DNA of 20,832 nucleotides from positions 1 through 20,832 of IMG/VR virus record IMGVR_UViG_3300021957_004854; one strand, 5' to 3'. The position numbers and the translations under genes are program-made. This document shows, piece after piece, positions 1 through 6,028 of the stretch. Source of the stretch: a virus. The notes beneath the pieces were generated by a model, which saw nothing but the letters and a program-made list of their open reading frames with translations, did no database searches and was not told where the DNA came from. The first letter of the stretch is position 1; each line of letters begins with the position of its first letter.

Positions 1-283
1 ATCATCTTTGTCAGAAGAGAAGTTCACCCCACTTATTGATATGATTAAGGAAAAGAATTGGAGTGGAATGAGAAAATGGGTTGGAACTAATTCTGATAAC
101 GACTTCAATGCACTATTCAGAAAAGTATTCAATGCACTTGAACAAAGATTAGAACCAACATCTATACCAGCTGCAGTTCTAATCATTGCAGACTATCAAT
201 ACAAATCTGCATTTGCAATGGATTCGGAAATTAACTTCACTGCATGTCTAACAGAGATTATGTCGGAGTGTAAATTTAAGTAA
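1..283 (+). CDS. 44: Clamp-loader large subunit gp44, C-terminal end (partial)
   Basis: The reading frame is open from the window's left edge, so this is the 3' end of a longer gene; the TTG at 8 is unlikely to be its start. gp44 is the ATPase subunit of the T4-type clamp loader, which with gp62 loads the gp45 sliding clamp onto primed DNA. Only the C-terminal helical collar domain is visible (about 93 residues). It resembles the T4 gp44 tail in spacing and character: a charged helix, then 'ALEQRLEP', 'IIADYQYKSAFAMDSEINF' and the end 'MSECKFK', matching the T4 pattern of a 'Y..V' helix, an 'NTELHLAY'-like helix and 'CEMQWK'. The ATPase motifs would lie outside the window. Its position upstream of gp62 and RegA matches T4 gene order. 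The stop overlaps the next ATG by one base. Confidence 0.8.
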   Translation, partial: SSLSEEKFTPLIDMIKEKNWSGMRKWVGTNSDNDFNALFRKVFNALEQRLEPTSIPAAVLIIADYQYKSAFAMDSEINFTACLTEIMSECKFK

Positions 284-408
284 TGGGTAAACTAAGACAA
301 TGGTTTAGAAAATGGTTTGATATTCAAATAGAAAAATCATGGCAAAGAAAAGCAAATAAAATGTTTGCAAAACATAATGTAGAATATAGAGACGGAGATA
401 ATACATGA
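283..408 (+). CDS. Small basic hypothetical protein, 41 aa
   Basis: The ATG at 283 shares its A with the gp44 stop codon (TAATG) and the ORF ends in TGA overlapping the next ATG (ATGA, 405-408). Such perfect stop/start coupling on both sides supports a real translated gene. The product is 41 residues, rich in Lys, Arg and Trp, starts MGKLRQWFRKWFD and has no membrane segment or recognised motif. Its amphipathic, positively charged N-terminus could bind nucleic acid or membrane, but that is only inference. It sits between gp44 and gp62, which directly adjoin in T4. Confidence 0.6.
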   Translation: MGKLRQWFRKWFDIQIEKSWQRKANKMFAKHNVEYRDGDNT

Positions 409-674
409 CACAATATGATGAGAGAGTCGAACTGCAAAGACTTAAAATAGAAGCAGAAGAATGGGCAAGTAAAGTTAAAAGCATACATGGTCATTCAATT
501 AGTTCAATGCACTATGACACTAGACCACAAGATACTGAAGATGGTAAAGGTGTTGTTGATGTTGAATACAATGATGGTACTGTTAAACGAACTCTTTCCG
601 AGGGTGGAACATACATCTTTGGTAAAGCATTAACAGGTCAAGACTTAGTAAATTCTTACATAAGAAACACTTAA
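405..674 (+). CDS. Hypothetical protein, 89 aa, between gp44 and gp62
   Basis: The protein is small and soluble with no recognised family. The N-terminal third is a charged helix (residues 1-25, starting MTQYDERVELQRLKIEAEEW). The rest is predicted beta-rich, with 'VDVEYNDGTVKRTLSEGGTY' around residues 50-70. The start overlaps the preceding stop by four bases and its own stop (TAATG, 672-676) overlaps the gp62 start, so it is translationally coupled within the clamp-loader operon. No export signal or catalytic motif is visible. A replication-accessory role is suggested only by position. Confidence 0.65.
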   Translation: MTQYDERVELQRLKIEAEEWASKVKSIHGHSISSMHYDTRPQDTEDGKGVVDVEYNDGTVKRTLSEGGTYIFGKALTGQDLVNSYIRNT

Positions 675-1066
675 TGTCCAAACGCAATCCTTTTGACTTT
701 GTCAAGTCAGTCTCTTATGATAAAAAAGATATCATGGTTGACGATGTCGAAGAGAAAGCATATGCACCATTCCTTATCAACAAATCATTATCATATCACG
801 AGGATTCCCTATTTTTCACCAATGAAATGAATTGTAGACATGGTTTAGACCATCGTCTTCAATACCTCTTTTTCCTAAATACTCTTAGGAAAAGACAAAG
901 GTTCTCTCAATGGAGTAAACCTTATCTTAGTAAAAAAATAGATACAATTAAAGACTATTATCATATTTCAACACTGAAAGCAAAAGAATACATGGAAGTG
1001 TTAAGTGATAAAGAAGTCCGTGAATTGAAAAAGAGAATGAAAACTGGTGGACAAACCAATGAATGA
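674..1066 (+). CDS. 62: Clamp-loader small subunit gp62
   Basis: gp62 is the non-ATPase subunit that joins four gp44 subunits to form the T4-type clamp loader. At 130 residues it is shorter than T4 gp62 (about 187 aa) but similar to the compact version I know from marine T4-like phages. Recognisable features are the N-terminal 'NPFDFVKSVSYDKKDIM', then 'APFLINKSLSYHEDSLFFTNEMN' at about residues 30-53, and 'LQYLFFLNTLRKRQRFSQW' at about residues 62-80. Together these form the family's signature block. The gene lies downstream of gp44 and overlaps RegA by a few bases, as in the T4 order 44-62-regA. The identification rests on recalled family patterns, not an alignment. Confidence 0.8.
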   Translation: MSKRNPFDFVKSVSYDKKDIMVDDVEEKAYAPFLINKSLSYHEDSLFFTNEMNCRHGLDHRLQYLFFLNTLRKRQRFSQWSKPYLSKKIDTIKDYYHISTLKAKEYMEVLSDKEVRELKKRMKTGGQTNE

Positions 1067-1472
1067 AAATGAAAACTTAGTCAAAGACTTAGTAGAAATA
1101 ACATTTCCCGAAAAAGACGATTTTCTAAAGATAAGAGAAACACTTACACGTATAGGTGTAGCAAGTAGAAGAGAACAAGAACTATTTCAGTCATGCCACA
1201 TACTTCACAAACGTGGTAAATATTACATTATACACTTCAAAGAACTATTCAAATTAGATGGTAAACCTACAAGCATAGATGAGTCTGATATAGGTAGAAG
1301 AAATACTATTGTTAAATTATTAGAACAATGGAAACTTATATCAATTGTAGACGAAAGTATGGTTTCAGAACCTATCGCACCATTATCCCAAATTAAAATT
1401 ATTCCTCATAAAGAAAAGAATGAATGGAAGTTAACAACAAAATATTCCATAGGAAACACTAAAAATACCTAA
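1059..1472 (+). CDS. regA: RegA translational repressor
   Basis: RegA is an RNA-binding protein that represses translation of phage early mRNAs, including clamp-loader and recombination genes in T4, by occupying their start regions. The product is 137 residues from ATG 1059 (T4 RegA is 122 aa). The match is strong along the length: 'DFLKIRETLTRIGVASRREQ', 'LFQSCHILHKRGKYYIIHFKE', 'DIGRRNTIVKLLEQWKLI' and the end 'EWKLTTKYSIGN' all parallel T4 RegA. I prefer ATG 1059, which overlaps the gp62 stop (ATGAATGA), over an upstream in-frame GTG at 1047. An extra N-terminal stretch of about 15 residues precedes the conserved 'VEITFPEKDDF'. The last gene of the clamp-loader cluster before two small membrane-protein genes. 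Confidence 0.9.
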   Translation: MNENENLVKDLVEITFPEKDDFLKIRETLTRIGVASRREQELFQSCHILHKRGKYYIIHFKELFKLDGKPTSIDESDIGRRNTIVKLLEQWKLISIVDESMVSEPIAPLSQIKIIPHKEKNEWKLTTKYSIGNTKNT

Positions 1473-1476
1473 ATAC

Positions 1477-1492
1477 TAGTTAGATATAACTA
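1477..1492 (+). promoter_or_regulatory. Small inverted repeat before the 1507 gene
   Basis: TAGTTA (1477-1482) and TAACTA (1487-1492) are perfect inverted arms around GATA. They lie between the RegA stop and the AGGAG ribosome-binding site at 1497-1501. A -10-like TATAAC (1485-1490) sits inside, but no convincing -35 precedes it. It could be a weak promoter, an operator or an mRNA hairpin near the ribosome-binding site. Short AT-rich arms like these arise easily by chance. Confidence 0.25.
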
Positions 1493-1506
1493 ATATAGGA
1501 GAGAGT

Positions 1507-1713
1507 ATGTTTTCGAGCATTGTATCTTTTATTATGGGAATTTGGAACTTATTGATGATTATACCGATTGTTATTTCAATCGCATCACTCATCATAAGTT
1601 TAACACCGACACCCAAAGACGATAAAGTCTGGGCGAAAGTGTATAAATACTTGGAAGTCTTAGCACTTGCAATTGGTAAGGCAAAAGACAAAAATCCTTT
1701 ACTGGATAAATAA
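1507..1713 (+). CDS. Small membrane protein, 68 aa
   Basis: An ATG follows a good ribosome-binding site (AGGAG at 1497-1501). The product has one long hydrophobic segment over about residues 5-32 ('SFIMGIWNLLMIIPIVISIASLIIS'), then a short soluble tail with Lys and Asp residues ending 'DKNPLLDK'. It looks like a single-span or hairpin inner-membrane protein with a short hydrophilic C-terminus. I do not recognise the family. It lies after RegA and is followed 19 bases later by another small membrane-anchored gene with its own ribosome-binding site, so the two are probably co-expressed. Confidence 0.7.
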   Translation: MFSSIVSFIMGIWNLLMIIPIVISIASLIISLTPTPKDDKVWAKVYKYLEVLALAIGKAKDKNPLLDK

Positions 1714-1732
1714 CTATAACAGGAGATAAATT

Positions 1733-2002
1733 ATGGAAATTATAGCAATCATACTAGTACTAGTTGGTGTTGTTTATTTTTTTAATAAAGGCTCAAAAGG
1801 TTCAACACCTTCAAAGTCACCTGTAGCAAAAACACCAGCACCAGTTGCTGATAAAAATGGTAATGGCATAACATCTAAGGCAGAGCTTAAGAAGTTAACC
1901 AAGAACCAACTGATTGACCTTGCTGATAAGAAAAATCTTAAAGTGAAAAAATCGGGTACTAAAGCTGCAGTTATTAATGAAATTCATGCGAAACTGAAGT
2001 AG
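1733..2002 (+). CDS. Membrane-anchored small protein with EF-hand-like loop and SAP/HeH-like domain
   Basis: The ORF is 89 residues, preceded by AGGAG (1720-1724). Residues 1-17 are a hydrophobic anchor ('MEIIAIILVLVGVVYFF'). Residues 20-39 are a Ser/Pro/Ala/Lys linker. Residues 40-51 (D-K-N-G-N-G-I-T-S-K-A-E) resemble an EF-hand or dockerin calcium loop, with D, N, N and E at the usual ligand positions, though the Ile is one place early. Residues 53-85 ('LTKNQLIDLADKKNLKVKK', then 'TKAAVINEI') fit the helix-extended-helix SAP/LEM/Rho-N type fold that often binds nucleic acid. The combination of membrane anchor, linker and a possible DNA-binding fold would suit tethering DNA to the membrane, but that is inference. 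A strong terminator follows. Confidence 0.7.
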   Translation: MEIIAIILVLVGVVYFFNKGSKGSTPSKSPVAKTPAPVADKNGNGITSKAELKKLTKNQLIDLADKKNLKVKKSGTKAAVINEIHAKLK

Positions 2003-2019
2003 AACACTTAGTTATTAAG

Positions 2020-2045
2020 AAGGGGTCTATATGACCCCTTTTTTT
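2020..2045 (+). terminator. Intrinsic transcription terminator
   Basis: AAGGGGTC (2020-2027) and GACCCCTT (2033-2040) form a perfect 8-bp stem with a 5-base TATAT loop. A T-run follows (through 2045). This is a textbook rho-independent terminator. It ends the replication/RegA transcript and separates it from the curli block that starts at 2080. Confidence 0.92.
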
Positions 2046-2079
2046 GTGTTTTTACCAACCCATTCTCATAAATAAAGGT

Positions 2080-2373
2080 ATGGATATATTTGAATTGATA
2101 AGTGAAGTCGGAGCCCCTATTGCTGGAAGTCTAGTAATGGGTTTCTTTATTTTTACAGTTATCAAACAAATACTTGAAGGAGTTGTGGATGATATCAAAA
2201 CATTAACAATGTTCTGTAAGTCACTGGAAAATCGTGCAAGAACAATGTCTAATGAAATGATTAAAATCGACTTACTAGTGTCAAGTGCATTAGAACTTAA
2301 ACCCGACATAGAGAGAGTTGCACGTGCAGAGAACTTTATAGAAGACGGAAAACTAGATGTGAGACGAGACTAG
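2080..2373 (+). CDS. Small membrane protein, first of a tandem pair, 97 aa
   Basis: I start at ATG 2080 with AAAGG just upstream; an in-frame TTG at 2044 lies in the terminator T-run and is unlikely. The first ~10 residues (MDIFELISEVG) are followed by a hydrophobic segment over about residues 11-30 ('APIAGSLVMGFFIFTVIKQIL'). The rest is a charged, probably coiled-coil tail containing 'DIKTLTMFCKSLENRARTM' and 'MIKIDLLVSSALELKPDIERV'. The layout (short N-terminus, one membrane span, amphipathic C-terminal helix) resembles small phage holin-like or accessory membrane proteins, but no family is recognised. A CATAAATA element at 2067-2074 is close to the T4 late-promoter consensus, though very near the ATG. 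First gene of the curli block. Confidence 0.72.
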   Translation: MDIFELISEVGAPIAGSLVMGFFIFTVIKQILEGVVDDIKTLTMFCKSLENRARTMSNEMIKIDLLVSSALELKPDIERVARAENFIEDGKLDVRRD

Positions 2374-2633
2374 TGGAAAATATTGCACAACTTATTTCTG
2401 ATTATGGATTTCCAATCGTAATGATGGTTGGACTTGGATACTTTGTATACTATATTTGGTGGTTTGTAGGTGAAGAATTAGAACCCGAAATTGAAAAACA
2501 ACACTTTGCATTGATTAAAGTGATTGACCAAGTAAGAATGCTAGACCAAGACTTGATTAGACTTCAACAAAAAGTTGATGTTGTTCTTGAGTATAAAGAA
2601 AATGAAAAGAAGAAGAGTGCTAAAAATGACTGA
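2373..2633 (+). CDS. Small membrane protein, second of a tandem pair, 86 aa
   Basis: The GTG start at 2373 shares its G with the preceding TAG stop, giving tight translational coupling. It has the same layout as the gene before it: N-terminus 'MENIAQLISDYGFPIVMMVG' leading into a membrane span (about residues 11-32, including 'LGYFVYYIWWFVG'), then a charged amphipathic helix with 'FALIKVIDQVRMLDQDL' and 'LQQKVDVVLEYKENEKKKS'. The shared 'LIS(E/D)(V/Y)G.PI' opening hints that the pair arose by duplication. A holin-like or pore-accessory role is possible; the location directly before CsgF suggests a link to the curli block. The stop overlaps the start of CsgF. Confidence 0.7.
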   Translation: MENIAQLISDYGFPIVMMVGLGYFVYYIWWFVGEELEPEIEKQHFALIKVIDQVRMLDQDLIRLQQKVDVVLEYKENEKKKSAKND

Positions 2634-3165
2634 AAAAGATTTAGAATTATTAAAGAAACAAATGGGGCCAAGAATTTGGGATGGATGGGCCTTATTTTAT
2701 TCTTTTTTATTTGGATGTCTAATTACAGTTATGTTAATGGCTCCTGCAGTATTATTTGCAGATGAAATAGTTCACAAATTTAAGAGTCCTTCCTTCAGTG
2801 GAATAGGACAATCATCACACTATCTTACAATTGAGAACCAAGAGAAATCAAGACGTGACAAGATAGCACAAGACATAGAAGATAGAATTGCAAAAGCAGA
2901 AAGGGAAGCAGAAAACACCACCCTTGCAAAATTTTTAAGAAATGTCGAAAGTAGAATTTATGCTCAGATAGCAAAACAGTTAGTAGAAAATATGTTCTCT
3001 AATGGTGAAGCTGCAGACTATGGTGTTTTCACAATAGAAGGGAATACAGTCACATACGAAAAATTGGTTGGAGAAGATGGTGCAGAATTTATTAGATTAA
3101 CAATTGTATCACAAGACGGAACGACAACAACTTTAGACATACCAGTTGGAACAGGAAGTTTCTAA
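2626..3165 (+). CDS. csgF: CsgF-like curli assembly factor
   Basis: CsgF in bacteria binds inside the CsgG pore and helps surface nucleation of curlin. I start at ATG 2626, overlapping the previous stop (179 aa); an upstream TTG/ATG at 2575 would only add an unlikely N-terminus. Residues 20-45 form a hydrophobic signal segment, with a likely cleavage after 'VLFA' (A45). The mature start 'DEIVHKFKSPSFSG' parallels E. coli CsgF 'TMTFQFRNPNFGG', the part that plugs CsgG. The C-terminal half ('LAKFLRNVESRIYAQIAKQL', then 'YGVFTIEGNTVTYEK' and 'LTIVSQDGTTTTLDIPV') matches the CsgF helix plus beta-sheet pattern. Odd features: an unusually long charged N-region before the signal and an extra charged helix (about residues 72-97). 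It directly precedes CsgG with no gap. Confidence 0.85.
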   Translation: MTEKDLELLKKQMGPRIWDGWALFYSFLFGCLITVMLMAPAVLFADEIVHKFKSPSFSGIGQSSHYLTIENQEKSRRDKIAQDIEDRIAKAEREAENTTLAKFLRNVESRIYAQIAKQLVENMFSNGEAADYGVFTIEGNTVTYEKLVGEDGAEFIRLTIVSQDGTTTTLDIPVGTGSF

Positions 3166-4050
3166 ATGAAGAATTTTTTATCAGTGGGACTTGCAGTCTT
3201 ACTCGCCAGTAGTTGTGCAAGTGTTCCTACTATGAACAGGGATTCTAGTAATTGTGACCCAAGTATTGTAGATGTTAAGACTCTTGTTGAAAAGGCAATA
3301 CCATTTACTTGTGTTGAAGATGCAGAGGTTGTGAAGATACCAACCTATCAAGAACTTGCAGACTTACCACCTGCTGAAACAATGCCTATTGTTGCAGTGT
3401 ATTCTTATATAGATAAGACAGGACAAAGGAAGAGAATGGACGGAGTTGCATCATTCTCAACTGCAGTCACCCAAGGTGCAGAATCATTTTTGATTGATGC
3501 ATTGAAGACTGCTGGAAATGGTAAATGGTTTAGAGTAGTAGAGAGAACAAATTTAGATGCACTTGTAAGAGAGAGACAAATCATACGAAGTGCAAGAGAA
3601 GACTTTGCAAATCAAGAAGGTAATGAAGATTCTCCAACAGGAATCCAACCTCTCTTATTTGCTGGTATCCTACTTGATGGTGGGATAATTGGTTATGACA
3701 CTAACATTGAAAGTGGTGGACGAGGTGCAAGAACACTTGGTGTAGGAACATCACGTTCATATAGAAGAGATATAGTGACTGTAAGTTTAAGAGGAATCTC
3801 AACACTTACAGGTGAAATTTTACTTAATGTGCAGACTACCAAGACAATATTGTCAGTTGGTGGTGGTTATGATGTGTTCAAGTTTGTGGATATGGATACA
3901 CAACTTGTTGAAATAGAAGATGGTGTAGCAGAGAATGAAGGAGTCACAAAAGCGACTCGTTCTGCAATCGAACTTGCTGTCTTAGAATTAATATACCAAG
4001 GACACGATAGAGGTTTTTGGGAAATAAAGGAAAAAACAAATGAAGAATAA
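3166..4050 (+). CDS. csgG: CsgG-like outer-membrane curli secretion pore (lipoprotein)
   Basis: CsgG forms a nonameric lipoprotein channel in the outer membrane that exports curli subunits. The 294-residue product has a lipoprotein signal with lipobox 'ASSC' (C17). The CsgG core runs from about residue 60: 'TYQELADLPPAETMPIVAVY', 'DKTGQRKRMDGVASFSTAV', 'GKWFRVVERTNLDALVRERQ', 'IIGYDTNIESGGRGARTLGV', 'DIVTVSLRGISTLTGEILL' and 'RSAIELAVLELIYQG', all closely like bacterial CsgG. F97 aligns with the constriction Phe56 of E. coli CsgG; the position of constriction Tyr51 falls in 'RMDG' and lacks an obvious Tyr. A linker of about 40 residues with two extra cysteines (C30, C49) separates the lipid-anchored Cys from the core. 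It abuts CsgF and overlaps curlin 1 by 11 bases. Confidence 0.95.
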   Translation: MKNFLSVGLAVLLASSCASVPTMNRDSSNCDPSIVDVKTLVEKAIPFTCVEDAEVVKIPTYQELADLPPAETMPIVAVYSYIDKTGQRKRMDGVASFSTAVTQGAESFLIDALKTAGNGKWFRVVERTNLDALVRERQIIRSAREDFANQEGNEDSPTGIQPLLFAGILLDGGIIGYDTNIESGGRGARTLGVGTSRSYRRDIVTVSLRGISTLTGEILLNVQTTKTILSVGGGYDVFKFVDMDTQLVEIEDGVAENEGVTKATRSAIELAVLELIYQGHDRGFWEIKEKTNEE

Positions 4051-4768
4051 ACTTCTTTTATTATGTTTATCATTAGGATTAAGTGGATTCGTATCTGCAG
4101 CTGCAGATGATAACGAAATTTTTATACAACAGTCAGGTGACAATTTAACTTTAGACATAACTCAAAAAGGTTATGCAAACAAAATTGGTGGAGATGATTT
4201 CTCAAGTTCATCGATTGATATGATTTTGACTGGTGCCACCAATAGTTTAACACTATTACAGGACGGAGACTCAAATAAATTATATGGCCCATTCATTGCA
4301 GATAATGCTACAGTAGATTTAACTTTTACTGGTGATTCAAACTCAATGGACTGGAATGTAGGATATGTTGGTAGTGCTGATTACTTAAATATGTTAGGAA
4401 CAATAGATGGTTCATCAAACACATTCGACATTGATATCGGATATGATGCATCTGCAGAATATCTTAACTGGGACTTAGACTTAGATGGTTCATCAAATGT
4501 ATTCACTACTAAAATAGATAGTGACAATGCAGTTTGGAACTGGACTGTTAATGGTTCATCAAATGATATCAATACAATCCAAGCAGATGCATCTGATAAC
4601 AAAATCACTGCAGTTCTAACTGGTTCAACAAACGACATCGACATCGTTCAGAAGAGTGGTTCAGATGCTGGTTGTCCAAGTGGTTCATTGTGTAGTGGTA
4701 TTATTGATGTATCTTTTGTGACTTCTAATGCAGATATTGACATCGTTCAGCAAGACTCTAACGATTAA
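4040..4768 (+). CDS. Curlin-like secreted amyloid repeat protein 1
   Basis: This is a probable curli subunit exported through CsgG. The 242-residue product has a signal peptide (about residues 1-20, 'MKNKLLLLCLSLGLSGFVSA'). The mature start 'DDNEIFIQQSGDNLTLDITQ' carries the curlin pattern I-x-Q-x-G-x-x-N with a repeat of 'Q.G'. The body consists of Asn/Asp/Ser/Thr-rich beta-strand repeats, with 'GSSN' or 'GSTN' turns at residues 124, 150, 172 and 195 and final strands 'NDIDIVQK' and 'ADIDIVQQ'. A C-x5-C pair (C212, C218) lies near the C-terminus; canonical CsgA and CsgB are not known for this. Whether it is the major (CsgA-like) or nucleator (CsgB-like) subunit cannot be decided. It overlaps CsgG by 11 bases and FecR by 41 bases. 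Confidence 0.82.
   Translation: MKNKLLLLCLSLGLSGFVSAAADDNEIFIQQSGDNLTLDITQKGYANKIGGDDFSSSSIDMILTGATNSLTLLQDGDSNKLYGPFIADNATVDLTFTGDSNSMDWNVGYVGSADYLNMLGTIDGSSNTFDIDIGYDASAEYLNWDLDLDGSSNVFTTKIDSDNAVWNWTVNGSSNDINTIQADASDNKITAVLTGSTNDIDIVQKSGSDAGCPSGSLCSGIIDVSFVTSNADIDIVQQDSND
4407..4563 (+). repeat. Coding direct repeats in curlin 1
   Basis: The 13-base unit ATGGTTCATCAAA occurs exactly at 4407-4419, 4484-4496 and 4551-4563, in the same frame each time, encoding the D/N-G-S-S-N turn. A diverged fourth copy (TGGTTCAACAAA) is at 4621-4632. The spacing of 77 and 67 bases is not constant, so this is degenerate protein-repeat periodicity rather than a fresh tandem DNA duplication. It marks the beta-solenoid-like repeats of the curlin. 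Confidence 0.75.
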
Positions 4769-5864
4769 TCTTTTACTTATTGGTTCACTTTCAGGTGAAC
4801 CGATAGGTGAGATTGTAGAATATAGGGGTTCAGCAGGACTTCAGAGAGACGGAGAGTCTACTCTTGTCAGTGCAAGTAGTGAACCCGAAGTCTTAATGTA
4901 TGATACAGCAAAGACTCAAAATGGTAGAATGAAGATTGAGTTCTTAGGAGACGAGGAACTAGATTTAACAGAACATACCAAGGTTTGGATTGACGAGGTA
5001 TATTACGACCCCGACCCTTCCAAATCCAAAATGGCTATACGAATGGCACAAGGCACTGCTCGATTTGCTTCGGGTTTCGGTGGTAAGATAAAGAAAAGTA
5101 ATATTAAAGTGTCGACCCCTACAGCACAAATTGCTGTGGTTGGAACAGATTTCACTACCACTATTGATGAAATCGGAAGGTCACTTGTTATACTTTTGCC
5201 TGATGAATTTGGTAATCCTTCAGGGAAGATTATTGTGAGTAATGCTGGTGGAAGTGTGACACTAGAAGAAGCATACCAAGCAACTATGGTATCTTCTTTT
5301 GACGATTCACCTACTAAACCAGTGACAGTGTCAGGAATAGATGCAAGTATGATTGACAATATGTTTATTGTGAATCCACCCGAAGAGGTGCAAGACCAAG
5401 TTGAAGAAGAATCCAATGGTGGTGAAAATGATAGCAATAACATTCTAGATGTGGACTTTTTAGAGTTCAATGATTTAGAAGAGGATTACTTTGAAGACGA
5501 TGAGTTGGAATATACAGAACTCGACAGAGACTTATTAGATGTCGATTTCTTACAAGATTTACTAGATGTAGTTTTAGAGATTGACCGAAAGGTTGGTATC
5601 GATGCAGAAAGAAAGGCAGACCCTTTCGGAGTTGCAAGAATAGAAGGAACTGCATTTGGGTTTGACAAAGACACTCAATACAATACAATTGTTGACAAGG
5701 GTCTTGGTCAAATTTGGTTCTACAGAGAAGTTCAAGGGATTATCTCCATTAAACTTCCAATCTATGCACAAGCAACGATTAGAACTGAAACAGACGAAAA
5801 AGGTTCACTAATTAAAGTGGGTGATGGTTCGTCTATAAATATTACCATTACACAAACAAACTAG
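4728..5864 (+). CDS. Secreted FecR-domain protein
   Basis: The 378-residue protein begins with a signal-like segment (residues 1-23, 'LTINLLLIGSLSGEP'). The FecR domain covers about residues 28-180: 'GEIVEYRGSAGLQRDGE', 'DTAKTQNGRMKIEFLGDEEL', 'TKVWIDEVYYDP', 'MAQGTARFASG', and the diagnostic 'STPTAQIAVVGTDFTTT' (residues 129-145). An acidic segment (about residues 220-285) with repeats of 'LLDVDFL' follows, then a C-terminal beta-rich domain. Classical FecR is an inner-membrane anti-sigma regulator; here there is only a secreted or periplasmic FecR domain, as in stand-alone FecR proteins. Start ATG 4728 lies inside the curlin 1 gene in another frame; no later ATG precedes the signal. In bacteria FecR proteins are often encoded with CHASE2 cyclases, and one is present downstream. 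Confidence 0.85.
   Translation: MQILTSFSKTLTINLLLIGSLSGEPIGEIVEYRGSAGLQRDGESTLVSASSEPEVLMYDTAKTQNGRMKIEFLGDEELDLTEHTKVWIDEVYYDPDPSKSKMAIRMAQGTARFASGFGGKIKKSNIKVSTPTAQIAVVGTDFTTTIDEIGRSLVILLPDEFGNPSGKIIVSNAGGSVTLEEAYQATMVSSFDDSPTKPVTVSGIDASMIDNMFIVNPPEEVQDQVEEESNGGENDSNNILDVDFLEFNDLEEDYFEDDELEYTELDRDLLDVDFLQDLLDVVLEIDRKVGIDAERKADPFGVARIEGTAFGFDKDTQYNTIVDKGLGQIWFYREVQGIISIKLPIYAQATIRTETDEKGSLIKVGDGSSINITITQTN
4782..4801 (+). promoter_or_regulatory. Hairpin just after the curlin 1 stop codon
   Basis: GGTTCAC (4782-4788) and GTGAACC (4795-4801) form a perfect 7-bp stem with a 6-base loop, 13 bases after the curlin 1 stop and inside the FecR coding sequence. There is no T-run, so it is not a typical terminator. 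It could attenuate or protect the upstream curlin mRNA, giving more curlin than FecR. It encodes part of the signal peptide, so it may also be fortuitous. Confidence 0.35.
5834..5841 (+). promoter_or_regulatory. T4-type late promoter element (candidate)
   Basis: An exact TATAAATA, the T4 late-promoter -10 sequence, lies 33 bases before the ATG at 5874. A start point about six bases downstream would give a short leader carrying the AGGAG site at 5865-5869. It could drive the 49-residue membrane gene, curlin 2 and IscU late in infection. The 8-mer is expected a few times by chance in AT-rich DNA of this length, and it lies within the 3' end of the FecR coding sequence. Confidence 0.4.
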
Positions 5865-5873
5865 GAGAATTAT

Positions 5874-6023
5874 ATGAATAGTATGTTAGAAAAACTTCGT
5901 GATTGGCATGAATATCAGTTAACTGGATTTCAAGATGCAATGAGACTAGATAATTACCATATGTTATGGTTATCATTTAGTAAAGGAGTAGTATTTACAT
6001 TATTATTTTTATGGTTATTATAG
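5874..6023 (+). CDS. Small membrane protein, 49 aa
   Basis: An ATG with a strong ribosome-binding site (AGGAG 5865-5869, overlapping the FecR stop) opens a 49-residue ORF. The N-terminal ~30 residues are soluble (MNSMLEKLRDWHEYQLTGFQ) and the last ~18 are a hydrophobic span ('SFSKGVVFTLLFLWLL'). It looks like a tail-anchored single-span inner-membrane protein. No family is recognised. It is placed between FecR and curlin 2, in a run of genes concerned with the envelope. Confidence 0.65.
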   Translation: MNSMLEKLRDWHEYQLTGFQDAMRLDNYHMLWLSFSKGVVFTLLFLWLL

Positions 6024-6028
6024 ATTAA

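Noticed and set aside
1642-1649. Exact TATAAATA late-promoter motif inside the 1507 gene
   Set aside because: It falls within coding sequence about 90 bases before the next start. About three copies are expected by chance on one strand in AT-rich DNA of this length, so it is not called.
4407-4632. CRISPR-like or tandem DNA repeat
   Set aside because: The repeated 13-mers are in frame, unevenly spaced and encode the curlin GSSN turns; this is protein repeat structure.
5467-5771. Minus-strand ORFs opposite the FecR gene (also at 1476-1691, 5003-5470, 8070-8396, 8614-8898, 9173-9541, 16071-16448, 20387-20650)
   Set aside because: They lie opposite well-supported genes, have low-complexity Ser/Leu-rich products and no start signals; they are shadows of the + strand.
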